From Lachnospiraceae bacterium (lineage in GTDB: Bacteria > Bacillota > Clostridia > Lachnospirales > Lachnospiraceae), in contig CAAGJU010000153.1 of the NCBI GenBank assembly GCA_900770225.1, positions 1-34,922 on the forward strand: a stretch of 34,922 nucleotides of DNA, read 5' to 3'. Below, piece by piece: positions 13,580-23,189 of this stretch (its first letter is position 1; each line of letters opens with the position of its first letter). Under the pieces are notes generated by a model. That model searched no databases, was not told the DNA's origin, and saw only the letters and a program-made list of their open reading frames with translations. The position numbers and the translations under genes were made by a program.

Positions 13580-16347
13580 CGAATATTCAGCTGAGCGGTA
13601 TATGGACAGCAGAACTGCCAGACGGGCAGACATATGATGTCCGGCTGCCCGGGACACTCGATGAGAACAGGATCGGCGGAAAAGATGAGGATAGGAATCC
13701 CTGGCATCCGGATGTGGCATTTCTCGACCCGGCCGGCGAGAGAAATCCGGATCTTCACGTCCCGGGCGTTATCATGGGGCGGTTTACACGGAGAGTGACC
13801 TGGGAGGGAAAGGCGAAGTATCTGCGCAGTTTTTCCTTTCCGAACGTGGGACAGAAAGGCCGCTTTTTCCTGTATGCGGAGAGATCGAGAAAACTGTCGG
13901 CCTTCTTAAACGGCAAAGAACTGTCGCCTGCCGTCCCCGGGACGCTCTCAACACCGTGGATCTATGAGGTGACCGGCCTTCTGCGGGAAGAAAATACTCT
14001 TTGCTTCCTTGTCGACAATACCTACGAGGGGTGGCCGGCATCGGCTATTGAGTATTCCTCAGCGGCGACCGATGAGAGCCAGACGAACTGGAACGGCATC
14101 ATCGGGAAGATCGGTATTATGGAAAAACCACCGGTGTTTATCAAGCATGTGCGATGCACAGCGGCTGAAGGCAGCCTTCATGTGGATGTACAGATCGATG
14201 CAGGCTGTTCCGCGGCATACATGCCGGATGATGCATCGGGTGAAAATCGTCGAAGCGGTCAGATCCGTCTGACAACGGGTGCGGCAGAGACACCGGTGTA
14301 TCTGGACTTCTGTCTGCCGGAGCAGGGAATGCTGACCCTTTCAGCGGATATCCCGCTTTGCTCTGATGTGCGCCTCTGGGATGAGGGGGAAGGCAATGTA
14401 TATCTGCTGCGCACGGAGCTTCTGGACCTTGAAAAGACAGTGGATGCTTCAGAGGTAACCTTCGGAATCCGGGATTTCTGTCGTTCCCGGGGACCGTATC
14501 TGGAGCTGAATCACCACAGGATATTTCTGCGGAGCGAAACCAGCTGCGGCATGTTTCCGGAAGAAGGTCATACGCCGATGGATGTGGAGCGCTGGGCCGA
14601 TATCCTGCGGAAATATCAGGCATACGGCGTCAACTGTGTCCGCTTTCATTCCTGGTGCCCGCCGGAAGAGCTCTTTGAGACGGCGGACGCCTGCGGTATG
14701 CTGGTGATCGCCGAACTCTCCGACTGGGATCCGCATCATGCGCTGGAAAGCGAAGTGGCTTTTGCTTACTATCAGACAGAGCTTCAGGAAATCCTGTATT
14801 TTTACGGGAATCATCCCTCCTTTGTCATGCTGACATTCGGCAATGAGCTGCACTGCGGGGAGAAGGGCGTGGAAAATATGAAGCGCCTGCTGGCGATGGC
14901 CCGCCAGACGGATCCGACGAGACTGTATGCGAACGCATCCAATGCTTTTTACGGGGATAAGGGATGCGATCCGGACAGCGATTTCTTCACGGCGTCCGGA
15001 TTCCGGGGACAGATGATCCGCGGTGTATCACAGGAAATGCAGGGATATATCAACCACGACTGGCAGGGGACGACACACAGCTACCGGGATATTCTGGCGG
15101 AGATCCGGAAGGAATATGACAGGCCGGTGTTTGCTTTTGAAGTAGGGCAGTATCAGATATTGCCGGATTTTCATGAACTCGATACCTTCCACGGCGCGCT
15201 TCTTCCGGAGAACCTGATGCAGATTCGGAAAAATATGCTGGACCGCGGCTTCGGGGACGAGTGGGATCGAAGAGTGGAGGCCTCCGGACGGCTGGCGCTT
15301 CTCTGTTACAGGGAGGAAGTGGAGGCCGTGATGCGGACGGAAGAGATGTCAGGAGTCAATCTGCTGGGCATCCAGGATTTCCCCGGGCAGGGAACGGCGC
15401 TGATCGGCATGATGAATTCTCATCTGGAGCCCAAGACCTATCCCTTTGCAGATCCGGCAAATTTCCGCAGCTTTTTCCGTCCAGTGCATCCCATGGCGGA
15501 ATTCAGCCGGTATACCTGGACGACAGCAGAAACGCTGACCTGCCGTGTCGTCTTCGCCAATTACGGAAAAGAGGATTATGCAGGACCGGTTACGGTATCA
15601 CTCGTCTACCGTGATTCTGGCGAAAGGATCGCTGAGAAAAAACTGGCGGATTTTATGGCTCCGCAGGGGAAAGTGACGCGCGGAGAGCGCATCTGTTTTT
15701 CGCTCGGGGATATATCCGCAGCTCCGGCTCGCTGTCTTCTGGAGATCAGGGCCGGAGAGCTGAAGACGACATATCCGATATACGTTTACCCCGAAGAAGA
15801 TACGGCGGAAGCCGTGCTCCGGATGGCGGGTGAGGATGTTTTCGTTACACGGGATCCTGATGAGGCGGAACAGGCGCTGCGGCAGGGAAGAAAGGTGCTC
15901 CTTGCCCCGCATGCGGATCAGCAGTCATTTCCTTCGTCCATACAGACATTTTTCTCGACCGATCACTGGTCTGTCGGCACCTATGCAGCGCAGGAAGGCT
16001 ATATGGGTGTGCTGGCAGATCCGGAGGCACCGGTGCTCCGGGAATTCCCCACGGATGCTTTTGCCGATATGCAGTGGTACCATCTGACGACAGATTCGCG
16101 GGCCATGCAGATCCGTGACAAACGGATAGAGCTGATCGGCGCCATGGATACATACGCGAGACTTCGACGGCTGGCTTTTGCTGTTGAAGGAAAAGTCGAT
16201 GCGGGATCGCTGCTGCTGACGAGCTTCGGCCTGCTGGATAAATTGCAGTATCCGGAAGCACGGGCCATGCTGAAAAGCATGATCGCCTATATGCGGTCGG
16301 AGGATTTCCACCCGGCGGTGGAGATCACATCGGAACTCGTACGGTGA
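13576..16347 (+). CDS. Glycoside hydrolase family 2 protein (beta-galactosidase-like)
   Basis: A 923-residue enzyme without a signal peptide, so cytoplasmic. Residues 1-190 form the sugar-binding jelly-roll (GRFTRRVTWEGKAKYLRSFSF, AFLNGKELS). An Ig-like domain follows, then a TIM barrel from about residue 310 (LNHHRIFLRSETSCGMFPEEG, YGVNCVRFHSWCPPEELFE). The acid/base Glu is E424 in TFGNELHCG and the nucleophile is probably E522 in VFAFEVGQYQ. About 290 further residues are unassigned, including a second beta-domain. It would trim a beta-linked sugar from imported oligosaccharides. The barrel sequence is distant from LacZ and GusA, so linkage specificity is open. It overlaps the reductase gene by 4 bp and precedes the GH112 gene by 39 bp. 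Confidence 0.85.
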   Translation: MTNIQLSGIWTAELPDGQTYDVRLPGTLDENRIGGKDEDRNPWHPDVAFLDPAGERNPDLHVPGVIMGRFTRRVTWEGKAKYLRSFSFPNVGQKGRFFLYAERSRKLSAFLNGKELSPAVPGTLSTPWIYEVTGLLREENTLCFLVDNTYEGWPASAIEYSSAATDESQTNWNGIIGKIGIMEKPPVFIKHVRCTAAEGSLHVDVQIDAGCSAAYMPDDASGENRRSGQIRLTTGAAETPVYLDFCLPEQGMLTLSADIPLCSDVRLWDEGEGNVYLLRTELLDLEKTVDASEVTFGIRDFCRSRGPYLELNHHRIFLRSETSCGMFPEEGHTPMDVERWADILRKYQAYGVNCVRFHSWCPPEELFETADACGMLVIAELSDWDPHHALESEVAFAYYQTELQEILYFYGNHPSFVMLTFGNELHCGEKGVENMKRLLAMARQTDPTRLYANASNAFYGDKGCDPDSDFFTASGFRGQMIRGVSQEMQGYINHDWQGTTHSYRDILAEIRKEYDRPVFAFEVGQYQILPDFHELDTFHGALLPENLMQIRKNMLDRGFGDEWDRRVEASGRLALLCYREEVEAVMRTEEMSGVNLLGIQDFPGQGTALIGMMNSHLEPKTYPFADPANFRSFFRPVHPMAEFSRYTWTTAETLTCRVVFANYGKEDYAGPVTVSLVYRDSGERIAEKKLADFMAPQGKVTRGERICFSLGDISAAPARCLLEIRAGELKTTYPIYVYPEEDTAEAVLRMAGEDVFVTRDPDEAEQALRQGRKVLLAPHADQQSFPSSIQTFFSTDHWSVGTYAAQEGYMGVLADPEAPVLREFPTDAFADMQWYHLTTDSRAMQIRDKRIELIGAMDTYARLRRLAFAVEGKVDAGSLLLTSFGLLDKLQYPEARAMLKSMIAYMRSEDFHPAVEITSELVR

Positions 16348-16386
16348 ATAAAGAGGACAACGATAGTCTTTTACAGGAGATAAATA

Positions 16387-18546
16387 ATGAGCAGAACAAA
16401 AGGATATTTTACGCTCCCGGGCGAGGCCGGCTATGAAAAGCTTACACTGAGGCTGGCAGAAAAATGGGGAGCGGATGTGATTCGGGACAGTGATGGTACG
16501 CAACTGTCAGAGGACATCCTGCAGGCGGATTATGAGATTTATTCAACGGTCTGCGTGATCCGGGATCACAATGCGTGGGCAAAGGAGCACCCGGACAGAC
16601 TTCAGCAGACGTTTCTGATCACCTCTCCGGTGACGGCAGAGGGGAGTACGCTGCGGATCCCGCTGATGAAGGAATTTTTCAGCGAACAGTTCCGCGTCAA
16701 TGCTTCTCCGGATGCCATGCGTTACTGGCAGGTGTGGGACAGAACGGATAATACCCTGTTTCCACGGAGAAACTGGGATTATGACGGAGCATCGGAGAGC
16801 ATTGTGCTCTCGGAGGCAACACCTTTCCACGCTTATACGGTGACATTCTTCGCCTGGCGGATATGGGAAGAGATCTCCATGTATAACCATGTGACCAACA
16901 GCTGGACCAGTGAGCACCTGATGCCGATCGATCCGGTGTATGAGGAAACCCGGGATTTCCTCCGCCGGTGGATGAGAGAATGGTGCGAGCAGCACCCGGA
17001 TACGGACGTGGTCCGGTTCACTTCCCTGTTCTACAATTTTGCCTGGTTCTGGGGCGCGGACGAGCGCTGCAGAAACCTGTATACAGACTGGGGATCCTAT
17101 GATTTTACAGCCAGCCCGGCCATGCTCGATGCCTTTGAGGCATCCTTCGGATATGCACTGACGGCGGAAGACTTTGTCAATCAGGGGAAGCTTCATGTCA
17201 CACATATGCCGCCGACAGAGCAGAAAAAGGACTGGATGGATTTCATCAACCGCTTCGTGCTCTCGTTTGCGCGGGAACTTGTGGATATCGTTCACGAGTA
17301 CGGGAAAAAGGCCTATGTGTTCTATGATGATACATGGATCGGGCTTGAGCCGTGGGGCAGACGTTTTTCCGAAGTGGGTTTTGACGGACTGATCAAATGC
17401 GTATTCTCTGCCTTTGAGGTGCATCTGTGCAGCGGTGCGGATGTGCCCGTCCACGAACTGCGGTTCCATCCGTACCTGTTCCCGGTGGGACTCGGCGGAG
17501 CGCCGACTTTTATGGAGGGCGGTCATCCGACAGAGGATGCCAGAGATTACTGGCTGCATGTGCGCCGCGGCATTCTCCGTGCGCCGATCCAGAGGATCGG
17601 CCTCGGCGGTTATCTGCATCTGACGGAGGACTTCCCGGATTTTCAGGATTATATCGAGCAGATAGCTGATGAGTTCCGCGACATCCGGAGCTGGCATGAA
17701 CAGGGTAAGCCCCTTGTGAAAAAGCCGCGCGTGGCGGTTCTCCACAGCTGGGGAAGACTGCGCTCATGGACACTGTCCGGTCATTTCCATGAGACCTATA
17801 TGCATGATCTGATCCATGTCAATGAGGCGCTGGCAGGACTGCCGCTGGAGGTGGATTTCATCAGCTTTGAGGATGTAAAAGCGGGCGTGCTGGATGCGTA
17901 TGATGTGGTTATCAATGCCGGACGCGCAGGGACAGCCTGGAGCGGCGGCGACGCATGGAAGGATCCGGAAGTGGTGTCCCGTCTTACCCGGTGGGTGTAT
18001 GAAGGCGGTGCCTTTATCGGCATCCGGGAGCCTTCAGCCGTGGATGGATATAACCATTATTTCCGCATGGCGGATGTGCTCGGCGTAGACGAGGATACCG
18101 GCGCGCGGGTCTGCCACGGCCGATGGACCTTCGAGGTCAAACCATCGGATGATATTCTTCCGGCAGGGTTTACGATTCCGGCAGAAGGAGATGTGTTCCT
18201 CACAGACGGAAAGGCGGAGGTACTCGCTGCACACGACGGCAGGCCGGATCTGACCGTGCATGCCTTCGGCAGAGGATGCGGCATCTACATGGCCGGCTTC
18301 ACTTACAGCCCCGTGAATGCACGTGGTCTCCTGAATCTCATCCTTCACGCGGCGGGTGGCGATGATGGCCTGTACCTGACGGATAACGCATGGACAGAAT
18401 GCACCTGCTTTCCGGATGCGGGAAAGCTGGTTATCACCAACAACTCGGATCAGGAGCAGAAGACCTGCGTCTGTACGGAGAATGGAACCGTGGAAGCCGT
18501 GGTCCCGGCCTTTGCACTGGTGACGAAAAATCTTACAAATGGATAA
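16387..18546 (+). CDS. GH112 phosphorylase (beta-galactosyl-N-acetylhexosamine or galactosyl-rhamnose phosphorylase)
   Basis: A 719-residue cytosolic phosphorylase, normal length for GH112. The opening GYFTLPGEAGYEKLTLRLAEKWGADVIRDSDG is the family N-terminus. The TIM barrel carries the likely general-acid Asp in YDDTWIGLEPWG (D314/D315), matching the catalytic Asp of bifidobacterial lacto-N-biose phosphorylase. A Rossmann-like domain (about 440-600) and a small beta-domain follow. Family members split beta-galactosides with phosphate to yield galactose 1-phosphate plus GlcNAc, GalNAc or L-rhamnose. With GH105-like and Yes-like neighbours, the galactosyl-rhamnose option fits; no GlcNAc kinase is encoded here. 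Substrate remains open. AGGAGA sits 7 bases before the ATG; a terminator follows. Confidence 0.9.
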   Translation: MSRTKGYFTLPGEAGYEKLTLRLAEKWGADVIRDSDGTQLSEDILQADYEIYSTVCVIRDHNAWAKEHPDRLQQTFLITSPVTAEGSTLRIPLMKEFFSEQFRVNASPDAMRYWQVWDRTDNTLFPRRNWDYDGASESIVLSEATPFHAYTVTFFAWRIWEEISMYNHVTNSWTSEHLMPIDPVYEETRDFLRRWMREWCEQHPDTDVVRFTSLFYNFAWFWGADERCRNLYTDWGSYDFTASPAMLDAFEASFGYALTAEDFVNQGKLHVTHMPPTEQKKDWMDFINRFVLSFARELVDIVHEYGKKAYVFYDDTWIGLEPWGRRFSEVGFDGLIKCVFSAFEVHLCSGADVPVHELRFHPYLFPVGLGGAPTFMEGGHPTEDARDYWLHVRRGILRAPIQRIGLGGYLHLTEDFPDFQDYIEQIADEFRDIRSWHEQGKPLVKKPRVAVLHSWGRLRSWTLSGHFHETYMHDLIHVNEALAGLPLEVDFISFEDVKAGVLDAYDVVINAGRAGTAWSGGDAWKDPEVVSRLTRWVYEGGAFIGIREPSAVDGYNHYFRMADVLGVDEDTGARVCHGRWTFEVKPSDDILPAGFTIPAEGDVFLTDGKAEVLAAHDGRPDLTVHAFGRGCGIYMAGFTYSPVNARGLLNLILHAAGGDDGLYLTDNAWTECTCFPDAGKLVITNNSDQEQKTCVCTENGTVEAVVPAFALVTKNLTNG

Positions 18547-18587
18547 TCGATAAAACCATGACAGCCATGGCTTTCAGAGGTGCATGT

Positions 18588-18625
18588 AAAAAAAGTGCCG
18601 TCCGTATCGCGGGCGGCACTTTTTT
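18588..18625. terminator. Bidirectional terminator between convergent GH112 and DUF5107 genes
   Basis: AAAAAAAGTGCCGTCC (18588-18603) faces GGGCGGCACTTTTT (from 18611). The GC-rich stem with A-run on one side and T-run on the other can stop transcription from both directions. Confidence 0.85.
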
Positions 18626-18646
18626 GCGGGCATTTCTGCGCCGGTG

Positions 18647-21600
18647 TTATGCGTTCTCAGCCATCTGGAGATAGACAGCTGCATCCTGATGCGACGGTTC
18701 TTCTGTCAGAGCCTCTGAAAAACAGCGGATGGCTTCCGTTTTCCTGCCAAGTCCCAGGAAACCGAGCCCCATCAGATACCGGCAGTGCGTCCGGTTCTTC
18801 AGATCCAGAGAGTCTTCGAAGATGAGGAAATCCGGCAGAGAGACGGCGAAGTAGTCCATCTTCACGTGATCACGGATATGTCTCTCGCCGTAGTCGATCA
18901 GCTTGTAGAAGCAGGCATTGGCAGAGCTGTCCTCCCCGAGCTTCCGGTGGGCAAGTCCCTGGAAAAGAATCATGTCGGCGGGCTGATCATTGTAGTACAG
19001 TACGCCGGACGGTTCGATATTTCCGAGGCAGGCCTTCAGGAAGGCACTGTGTGCGGTCTCTGTATGGCCGAGCTTTTCCTGCGCCAGTCCCATGGTGTAC
19101 CAGATGTGATTGTCTTTTGTGCCTTCCAGCCTTCCCTCGCCGAGATTTTCCGGATATTCCAGAGCAAGTGTCAGGAGACGGACTGTTTCTTCCGGGTTTC
19201 CTGCCGAAAGTGCCCCGCGTGCCATCTGCAGGAGAGCAAGCTTATACTGTTTGCTGATCTTTCCCTCGGCGCCTTCCCACGGACGGAAGGTGTGCGCCAT
19301 GATGGCCTGATAAGCCTCCTCATAGCGGCCGCAGAGATTCAGGACGGTCACATATTCGGTATAGAGATCATCTCGTTCACCGATCAGTTCGGCATGTTCA
19401 CGAAAGGCCTGCAGCCGGCTTTCCGGTGAAACATGCATTTTTTTGCGGAGCTGGTCGAGTTCCAGGAATACACGGGCATCCGTGGGATCCAGAGCAAAGG
19501 CCTGTTCCAGGTGTTGCCGTGCGCCGTCGGCGTCTGACCGCTTATTATACAGGGCGATCGCCAGATTGCGATGAGCGGTCGGATAGGCGGGATCAAGCGC
19601 GCAGGATTCTTCCCACAGCGCAACAGCCCGGTCATACTGCATCCTGTCGTAGCAGAGGCAACCCAGATAGTAGCGGGATTTTGCACCGTTAGGCAGTTTC
19701 TCCATGGCATCCAGAAGCACGGGGATGTCTTCCGGTTTGTTCGGGAAGCAGCAGAACGGATCATCTGCTTCAGCCGTGCGGTAAAAGCGCAGAGCGTCAT
19801 CTTCCCGTCCGAGCCGGCTGCAACAGTATCCTCTGTAGTAATCCAGCATCGGCCAGGTTTCCGCGCAGCCGGAAAGGATATCCAGGGCTTCATCGTAAAA
19901 ACCCCATGTCATGAAGCAGCGGGCGGTTTTCAGATAATTTTCATGGCTGTTCCGCATCAGCAGGCGAAGATCCTCCGCGCCTTCGCCACCGGCGAGGTGA
20001 ACTTCCAGGCAGCGGCTGACATAATCAAACGGATTGATCTTCAGATTTTCTCTGATCATGGTGAGCGCTTCAGTGTTTTCCTGTTTCTGTGCCAGAAGAA
20101 CTGCTTTCAATGCTCTGGCTTTGATGTTGTGTGTGTTGCGGATCAGCGAGCGCTCAGTGAAGCGGAGTGCAGCATCCGTATCCTTCTTCCTGGCGGAAAT
20201 GACGGCCAGGTAATAGAAGGATTTTTCCTGCTGTTCGTCGGTCCATGCAGCTTTATAGAACACGTCGTAAGCCTCGTCCATCCGGTCCTGTGCGAAGAGC
20301 GCAAGGCCGAGGTTGTAGAATGTCTCACTGTTATAGGGAGACGGGTGCATGGCTGTCAGCCGTTCCGCGGCCTTACGGAAAAATTTCTCCGCGCGGACCG
20401 GGTCGCCCCGCCGCAGAAGCAGCAGGCCGTAGGCGTTGTTGATGCGGATATCGCCCGGATCTCGTTTCAGTCCTTCCAGATAATACGGATCAGGAAGCCA
20501 GGTAGCGTGACGATACTGCTCGATATGCTGTCCGGTCAGGTAAAGCTCTTCGTTGGTCATGATCTCTTCCGGTTCTCTGGCAGCCGCGGCCGGCGTGGCG
20601 AGTTCCGGGATGCTCTCTTTTTCCGCCTGATAAGAGACGAGCGTGCGTCCGTTCCAGAGAACGGTCGTGCGCAGCTCTGATTCATCTTCGACGGGCAGCG
20701 AAAGCGTCCGGTCGTACACAGATGTCGGGGAGATATCCGCTGTATCACGGAAGATTTCCGTGCCGTCTTTTTGGATGACGATTTCCGCGTCCGGGAATTC
20801 CGCTGTGGCATATACACATACATGGAAACCTTCCGGTGTCTTTTCCGTCCCGAGTACGGCGTCTGCCGTCGCGTTTTTCACGCGGCCGACCTGCTTGTAA
20901 GGCATAAAATACTGTACGAACGTCTTCTCCTCAAAGGGCTTCAGCCATGCGAAATCGGGCTGATTGTCCGTGAACACGCCCGTCATCAGTTCGATATACG
21001 GACCGTCGCTGTCCGTCAGATTGCGGTCCCATGCCTTTCCGAAGTCGCCGCAGCCCCAGGTCCACTGTTTCTTGCCGGGAGACAGATGATGATCCGCTAC
21101 ATGGAGAAGGCCTGCTTTGACGCCGTAGTCATAGCCCCCGACGAAATCATAGCGTGAGGAAGCCGCCATGTAGGATGTCGGCACAGGGATGTTTTTATAG
21201 CGGGAGATATCGACGCCGGCACTGTAGTCGTGTTTGTAATAGGTTCCGGTTGCGATCGGAAAGCGGGATACATCCCTCTTGCCGTGGTCATAGACACTGT
21301 GAACGTCCGGCGGAAAAATGGACTGCGTATTGTCGTTGACAGCGACGGCGGGATTTGCCCACCACAGGAATGTCTGCGGCAGACTTGTTCCGTTGTACAG
21401 CTGTCCGCGAATTTCGATATAAGCTTTATCCGGGTAAAGCGTAATGGAAGCCATACCGCTGGTTCCGTACATCTGATCGGTATCGTTGACGAGCAGAGTT
21501 CCGCTGCCGTCTTCGTTCATGCGGATCAGGTGATCGACGGGCATGAAGGTGGTCGGTCTGTGGTGCTGCGGCCAGTTGAATTCTATACCGCCGGAGATCC

Positions 21601-21928
21601 ACGGGCCGGTAAGTCCTACGAGTGCCGGTTTGATCACGTGATTATAGTAGACGAAATCATACCCGTTTGTCTTGTCATAGGCGCGCTGGATGCGTCCGCC
21701 GAGTTCGGGGAGTACCATCACCTTCAGATACTGATTCTCAAGAAAAACGGCGTGCCAGACATGATCCGTTTTTTGACGGCTGATTTTTACTGTGACCGGA
21801 TACGGATATACTTTTCCGCTGCTTCCCTGATAGACCCGTTTTTCCATGAACAGGGGATTACGGTCCGGTCTGCCTGCTTCGTAGGTGGGAATGACGATAT
21901 CCTTTTCATATATGCTGACCTTCTCCAT
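18647..21928 (-). CDS. DUF5107 domain protein with C-terminal TPR array
   Basis: A 1,093-residue cytoplasmic protein. Residues 1-370 form the DUF5107 domain, which has a galactose-mutarotase-like beta-sandwich flavour: NQYLKVMVLPELGGRIQRAYDKTNGYDFVYYN, GIEFNWPQHHRPTT, WTWGCGDFGKAWDRNLTD and GPYIELMTG. A short beta-rich linker follows. From about residue 460 on there are many tetratricopeptide repeats (YYLEGLKRDPGDIRINNAYGLLLLRRGD, SRYYLGCLCYDRMQYDRAVALWEESC and others). The family recurs in sugar loci of Firmicutes and Bacteroidetes, but its activity is not known to me; a carbohydrate-active or carbohydrate-sensing role is inferred. GGGAGG precedes the ATG by 8 bases. It is transcribed divergently from the AraC regulator. 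Confidence 0.85.
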   Translation of the reverse strand: MEKVSIYEKDIVIPTYEAGRPDRNPLFMEKRVYQGSSGKVYPYPVTVKISRQKTDHVWHAVFLENQYLKVMVLPELGGRIQRAYDKTNGYDFVYYNHVIKPALVGLTGPWISGGIEFNWPQHHRPTTFMPVDHLIRMNEDGSGTLLVNDTDQMYGTSGMASITLYPDKAYIEIRGQLYNGTSLPQTFLWWANPAVAVNDNTQSIFPPDVHSVYDHGKRDVSRFPIATGTYYKHDYSAGVDISRYKNIPVPTSYMAASSRYDFVGGYDYGVKAGLLHVADHHLSPGKKQWTWGCGDFGKAWDRNLTDSDGPYIELMTGVFTDNQPDFAWLKPFEEKTFVQYFMPYKQVGRVKNATADAVLGTEKTPEGFHVCVYATAEFPDAEIVIQKDGTEIFRDTADISPTSVYDRTLSLPVEDESELRTTVLWNGRTLVSYQAEKESIPELATPAAAAREPEEIMTNEELYLTGQHIEQYRHATWLPDPYYLEGLKRDPGDIRINNAYGLLLLRRGDPVRAEKFFRKAAERLTAMHPSPYNSETFYNLGLALFAQDRMDEAYDVFYKAAWTDEQQEKSFYYLAVISARKKDTDAALRFTERSLIRNTHNIKARALKAVLLAQKQENTEALTMIRENLKINPFDYVSRCLEVHLAGGEGAEDLRLLMRNSHENYLKTARCFMTWGFYDEALDILSGCAETWPMLDYYRGYCCSRLGREDDALRFYRTAEADDPFCCFPNKPEDIPVLLDAMEKLPNGAKSRYYLGCLCYDRMQYDRAVALWEESCALDPAYPTAHRNLAIALYNKRSDADGARQHLEQAFALDPTDARVFLELDQLRKKMHVSPESRLQAFREHAELIGERDDLYTEYVTVLNLCGRYEEAYQAIMAHTFRPWEGAEGKISKQYKLALLQMARGALSAGNPEETVRLLTLALEYPENLGEGRLEGTKDNHIWYTMGLAQEKLGHTETAHSAFLKACLGNIEPSGVLYYNDQPADMILFQGLAHRKLGEDSSANACFYKLIDYGERHIRDHVKMDYFAVSLPDFLIFEDSLDLKNRTHCRYLMGLGFLGLGRKTEAIRCFSEALTEEPSHQDAAVYLQMAENA

Positions 21929-21984
21929 TTGCTGTACCTCCCAATGATGCGAATTTGATTTATTCAGATATATTCATCTAATTA

Positions 21985-22013
21985 TTGCTGTAATACGCTC
22001 AGCACGTTATATT
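21985..22013 (+). promoter_or_regulatory. Promoter of the AraC-family regulator
   Basis: TTGCTG (21985-21990) and TATATT (22008-22013) are separated by 17 bp in the AT-rich divergent region between the DUF5107 gene and the regulator. The same region must hold the opposite promoter, giving the regulator a natural place to control both. Confidence 0.55.
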
Positions 22014-22123
22014 AAATTATAAGCTGTAAATGGCGTTTATCAATCAGACGAATTGCCGAGATGTTGTGAATTATTGCTCTCTATACTGCTTTGCTGCATC
22101 CATACGCTTTTGGCGGAGGAATT

Positions 22124-22972
22124 ATGCGTTCGAAAGAAAAATTTGTCGATACGTCGTCCTATTATTATTTCTATACACCGAGCACAAGGGCGAAAAAGCT
22201 GTTTTTCAGCCCGTTGATTATCGGAAAATTCCGCTATCTGCCGGGATACCGGATTCAACGTTCGTGTTTTGATAATTATTTGCTGATGCTGGTTACGGAT
22301 GGGAGATGTCTTATAGAAACAAATGGAAGACATTTCGAAGCTGTAAAGGGAAACGCTGTACTTCTGGACTGTCATAAACCACACGCTTATGGAAGTGAGG
22401 ACGGATGGGAGGCAGTCTGGCTGCACTTTGGTGGCCCTCTTGCTACGGCGTATGCAGACCATATTGGAAAGGTATGCGGTATCGTATCTGTTCCCCCTAA
22501 CTTTACGGAGATTCTGAGAGAAACGGAAGATATTCTTCAGCTTTTTCGTGGGGGCAGGGAGATCTCTGAGCCTGCTGTAAGCACGCAGATCACATCCATA
22601 CTGAATCTTCTGCTGGCAGGGGAAGCGGCTGACAGCAGTCCGGCAAAAACGGCGGTGCAGAATACAGCAGCTTATATTAACCGGCATTTTGCCGAACCAC
22701 TCACACTTGCCCAACTGGCCGACCGGGTATCTCTCAGCCGTTTTTATTTTACGAGGATATTCGCAAAGGAGACAGGACAGACGCCTTATCAGTATCTGTA
22801 TTCTACACGTCTGTCCTATGCGAGATACCTTTTAAAAACATCGGGTACGTCCACGAAGGAAATTGCCTTCCGGTGTGGATTCAGCAGTGAGAGCAGTTTC
22901 TGTTCAGCCTTTCGGAAAAAAGAGGGCATGTCACCTGGGGAATACCGGCGGTCTGAACGGAGCAGGATGTGA
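22124..22972 (+). CDS. AraC-family transcriptional regulator
   Basis: A 282-residue regulator. The N-terminal half is a cupin-like sugar-sensing domain (SCFDNYLLMLVTDGRCLIETNGRHFEAVKGNAVLLDCHKPHAYGSEDGWEAVWLHFGG). The last 100 residues form the double helix-turn-helix, with YINRHFAEPLTLAQLADRVSLSRFYFTRIFAKETGQTPYQYL and IAFRCGFSSESSFCSAFRKKEGMSPGEYR. It likely activates part of the glycan locus in response to a released sugar. GGAGG four bases before the ATG at 22124 sets the start; an 11-codon longer frame is rejected. It lies divergent from the DUF5107 gene and upstream of the DUF624/GH105 pair. Confidence 0.92.
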   Translation: MRSKEKFVDTSSYYYFYTPSTRAKKLFFSPLIIGKFRYLPGYRIQRSCFDNYLLMLVTDGRCLIETNGRHFEAVKGNAVLLDCHKPHAYGSEDGWEAVWLHFGGPLATAYADHIGKVCGIVSVPPNFTEILRETEDILQLFRGGREISEPAVSTQITSILNLLLAGEAADSSPAKTAVQNTAAYINRHFAEPLTLAQLADRVSLSRFYFTRIFAKETGQTPYQYLYSTRLSYARYLLKTSGTSTKEIAFRCGFSSESSFCSAFRKKEGMSPGEYRRSERSRM

Positions 22973-23057
22973 TGCTGCGTCTTTTCCGGGACCGGTGCAA
23001 ATTTCACACAATTTGCGTAAAAAACGAACATTCCGGGATTTCTATCGGAAGTTTACC

Positions 23058-23063
23058 TATAAT
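23058..23063 (+). promoter_or_regulatory. Possible -10 (TATAAT) for the DUF624/GH105 genes
   Basis: A perfect TATAAT lies 127 bp upstream of the DUF624 start. There is no convincing -35, but TTCCG/CGGAA (23031-23035 and 23045-23049) forms an inverted repeat just upstream, where an activator such as the adjacent AraC protein could bind. Confidence 0.35.
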
Positions 23064-23189
23064 CAGTGAATAAAGGGTGCCGGCAGCTGAAGAGATGTAT
23101 ATTCCGGAAAGTAATATCGGTGGCTGAAGAGATAAATGCCCTGGAGATCTTTAAAAGAGAAGTATGAGAAAGAAAGGACACATTGGCAT

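Noticed and set aside
12101..13720. 539-residue open frame on the minus strand opposite the cupin and aldo/keto reductase genes
   Set aside because: It is antisense to two genes with clear catalytic motifs, has no recognisable domain and no ribosome binding site; it is a by-product of GC-biased codon use.
21991..22006. Catabolite-responsive element between the DUF5107 and AraC genes
   Set aside because: The TGTAATACGCTCAGCA segment resembles a cre site but has one extra base in the centre, so it does not fit the consensus.
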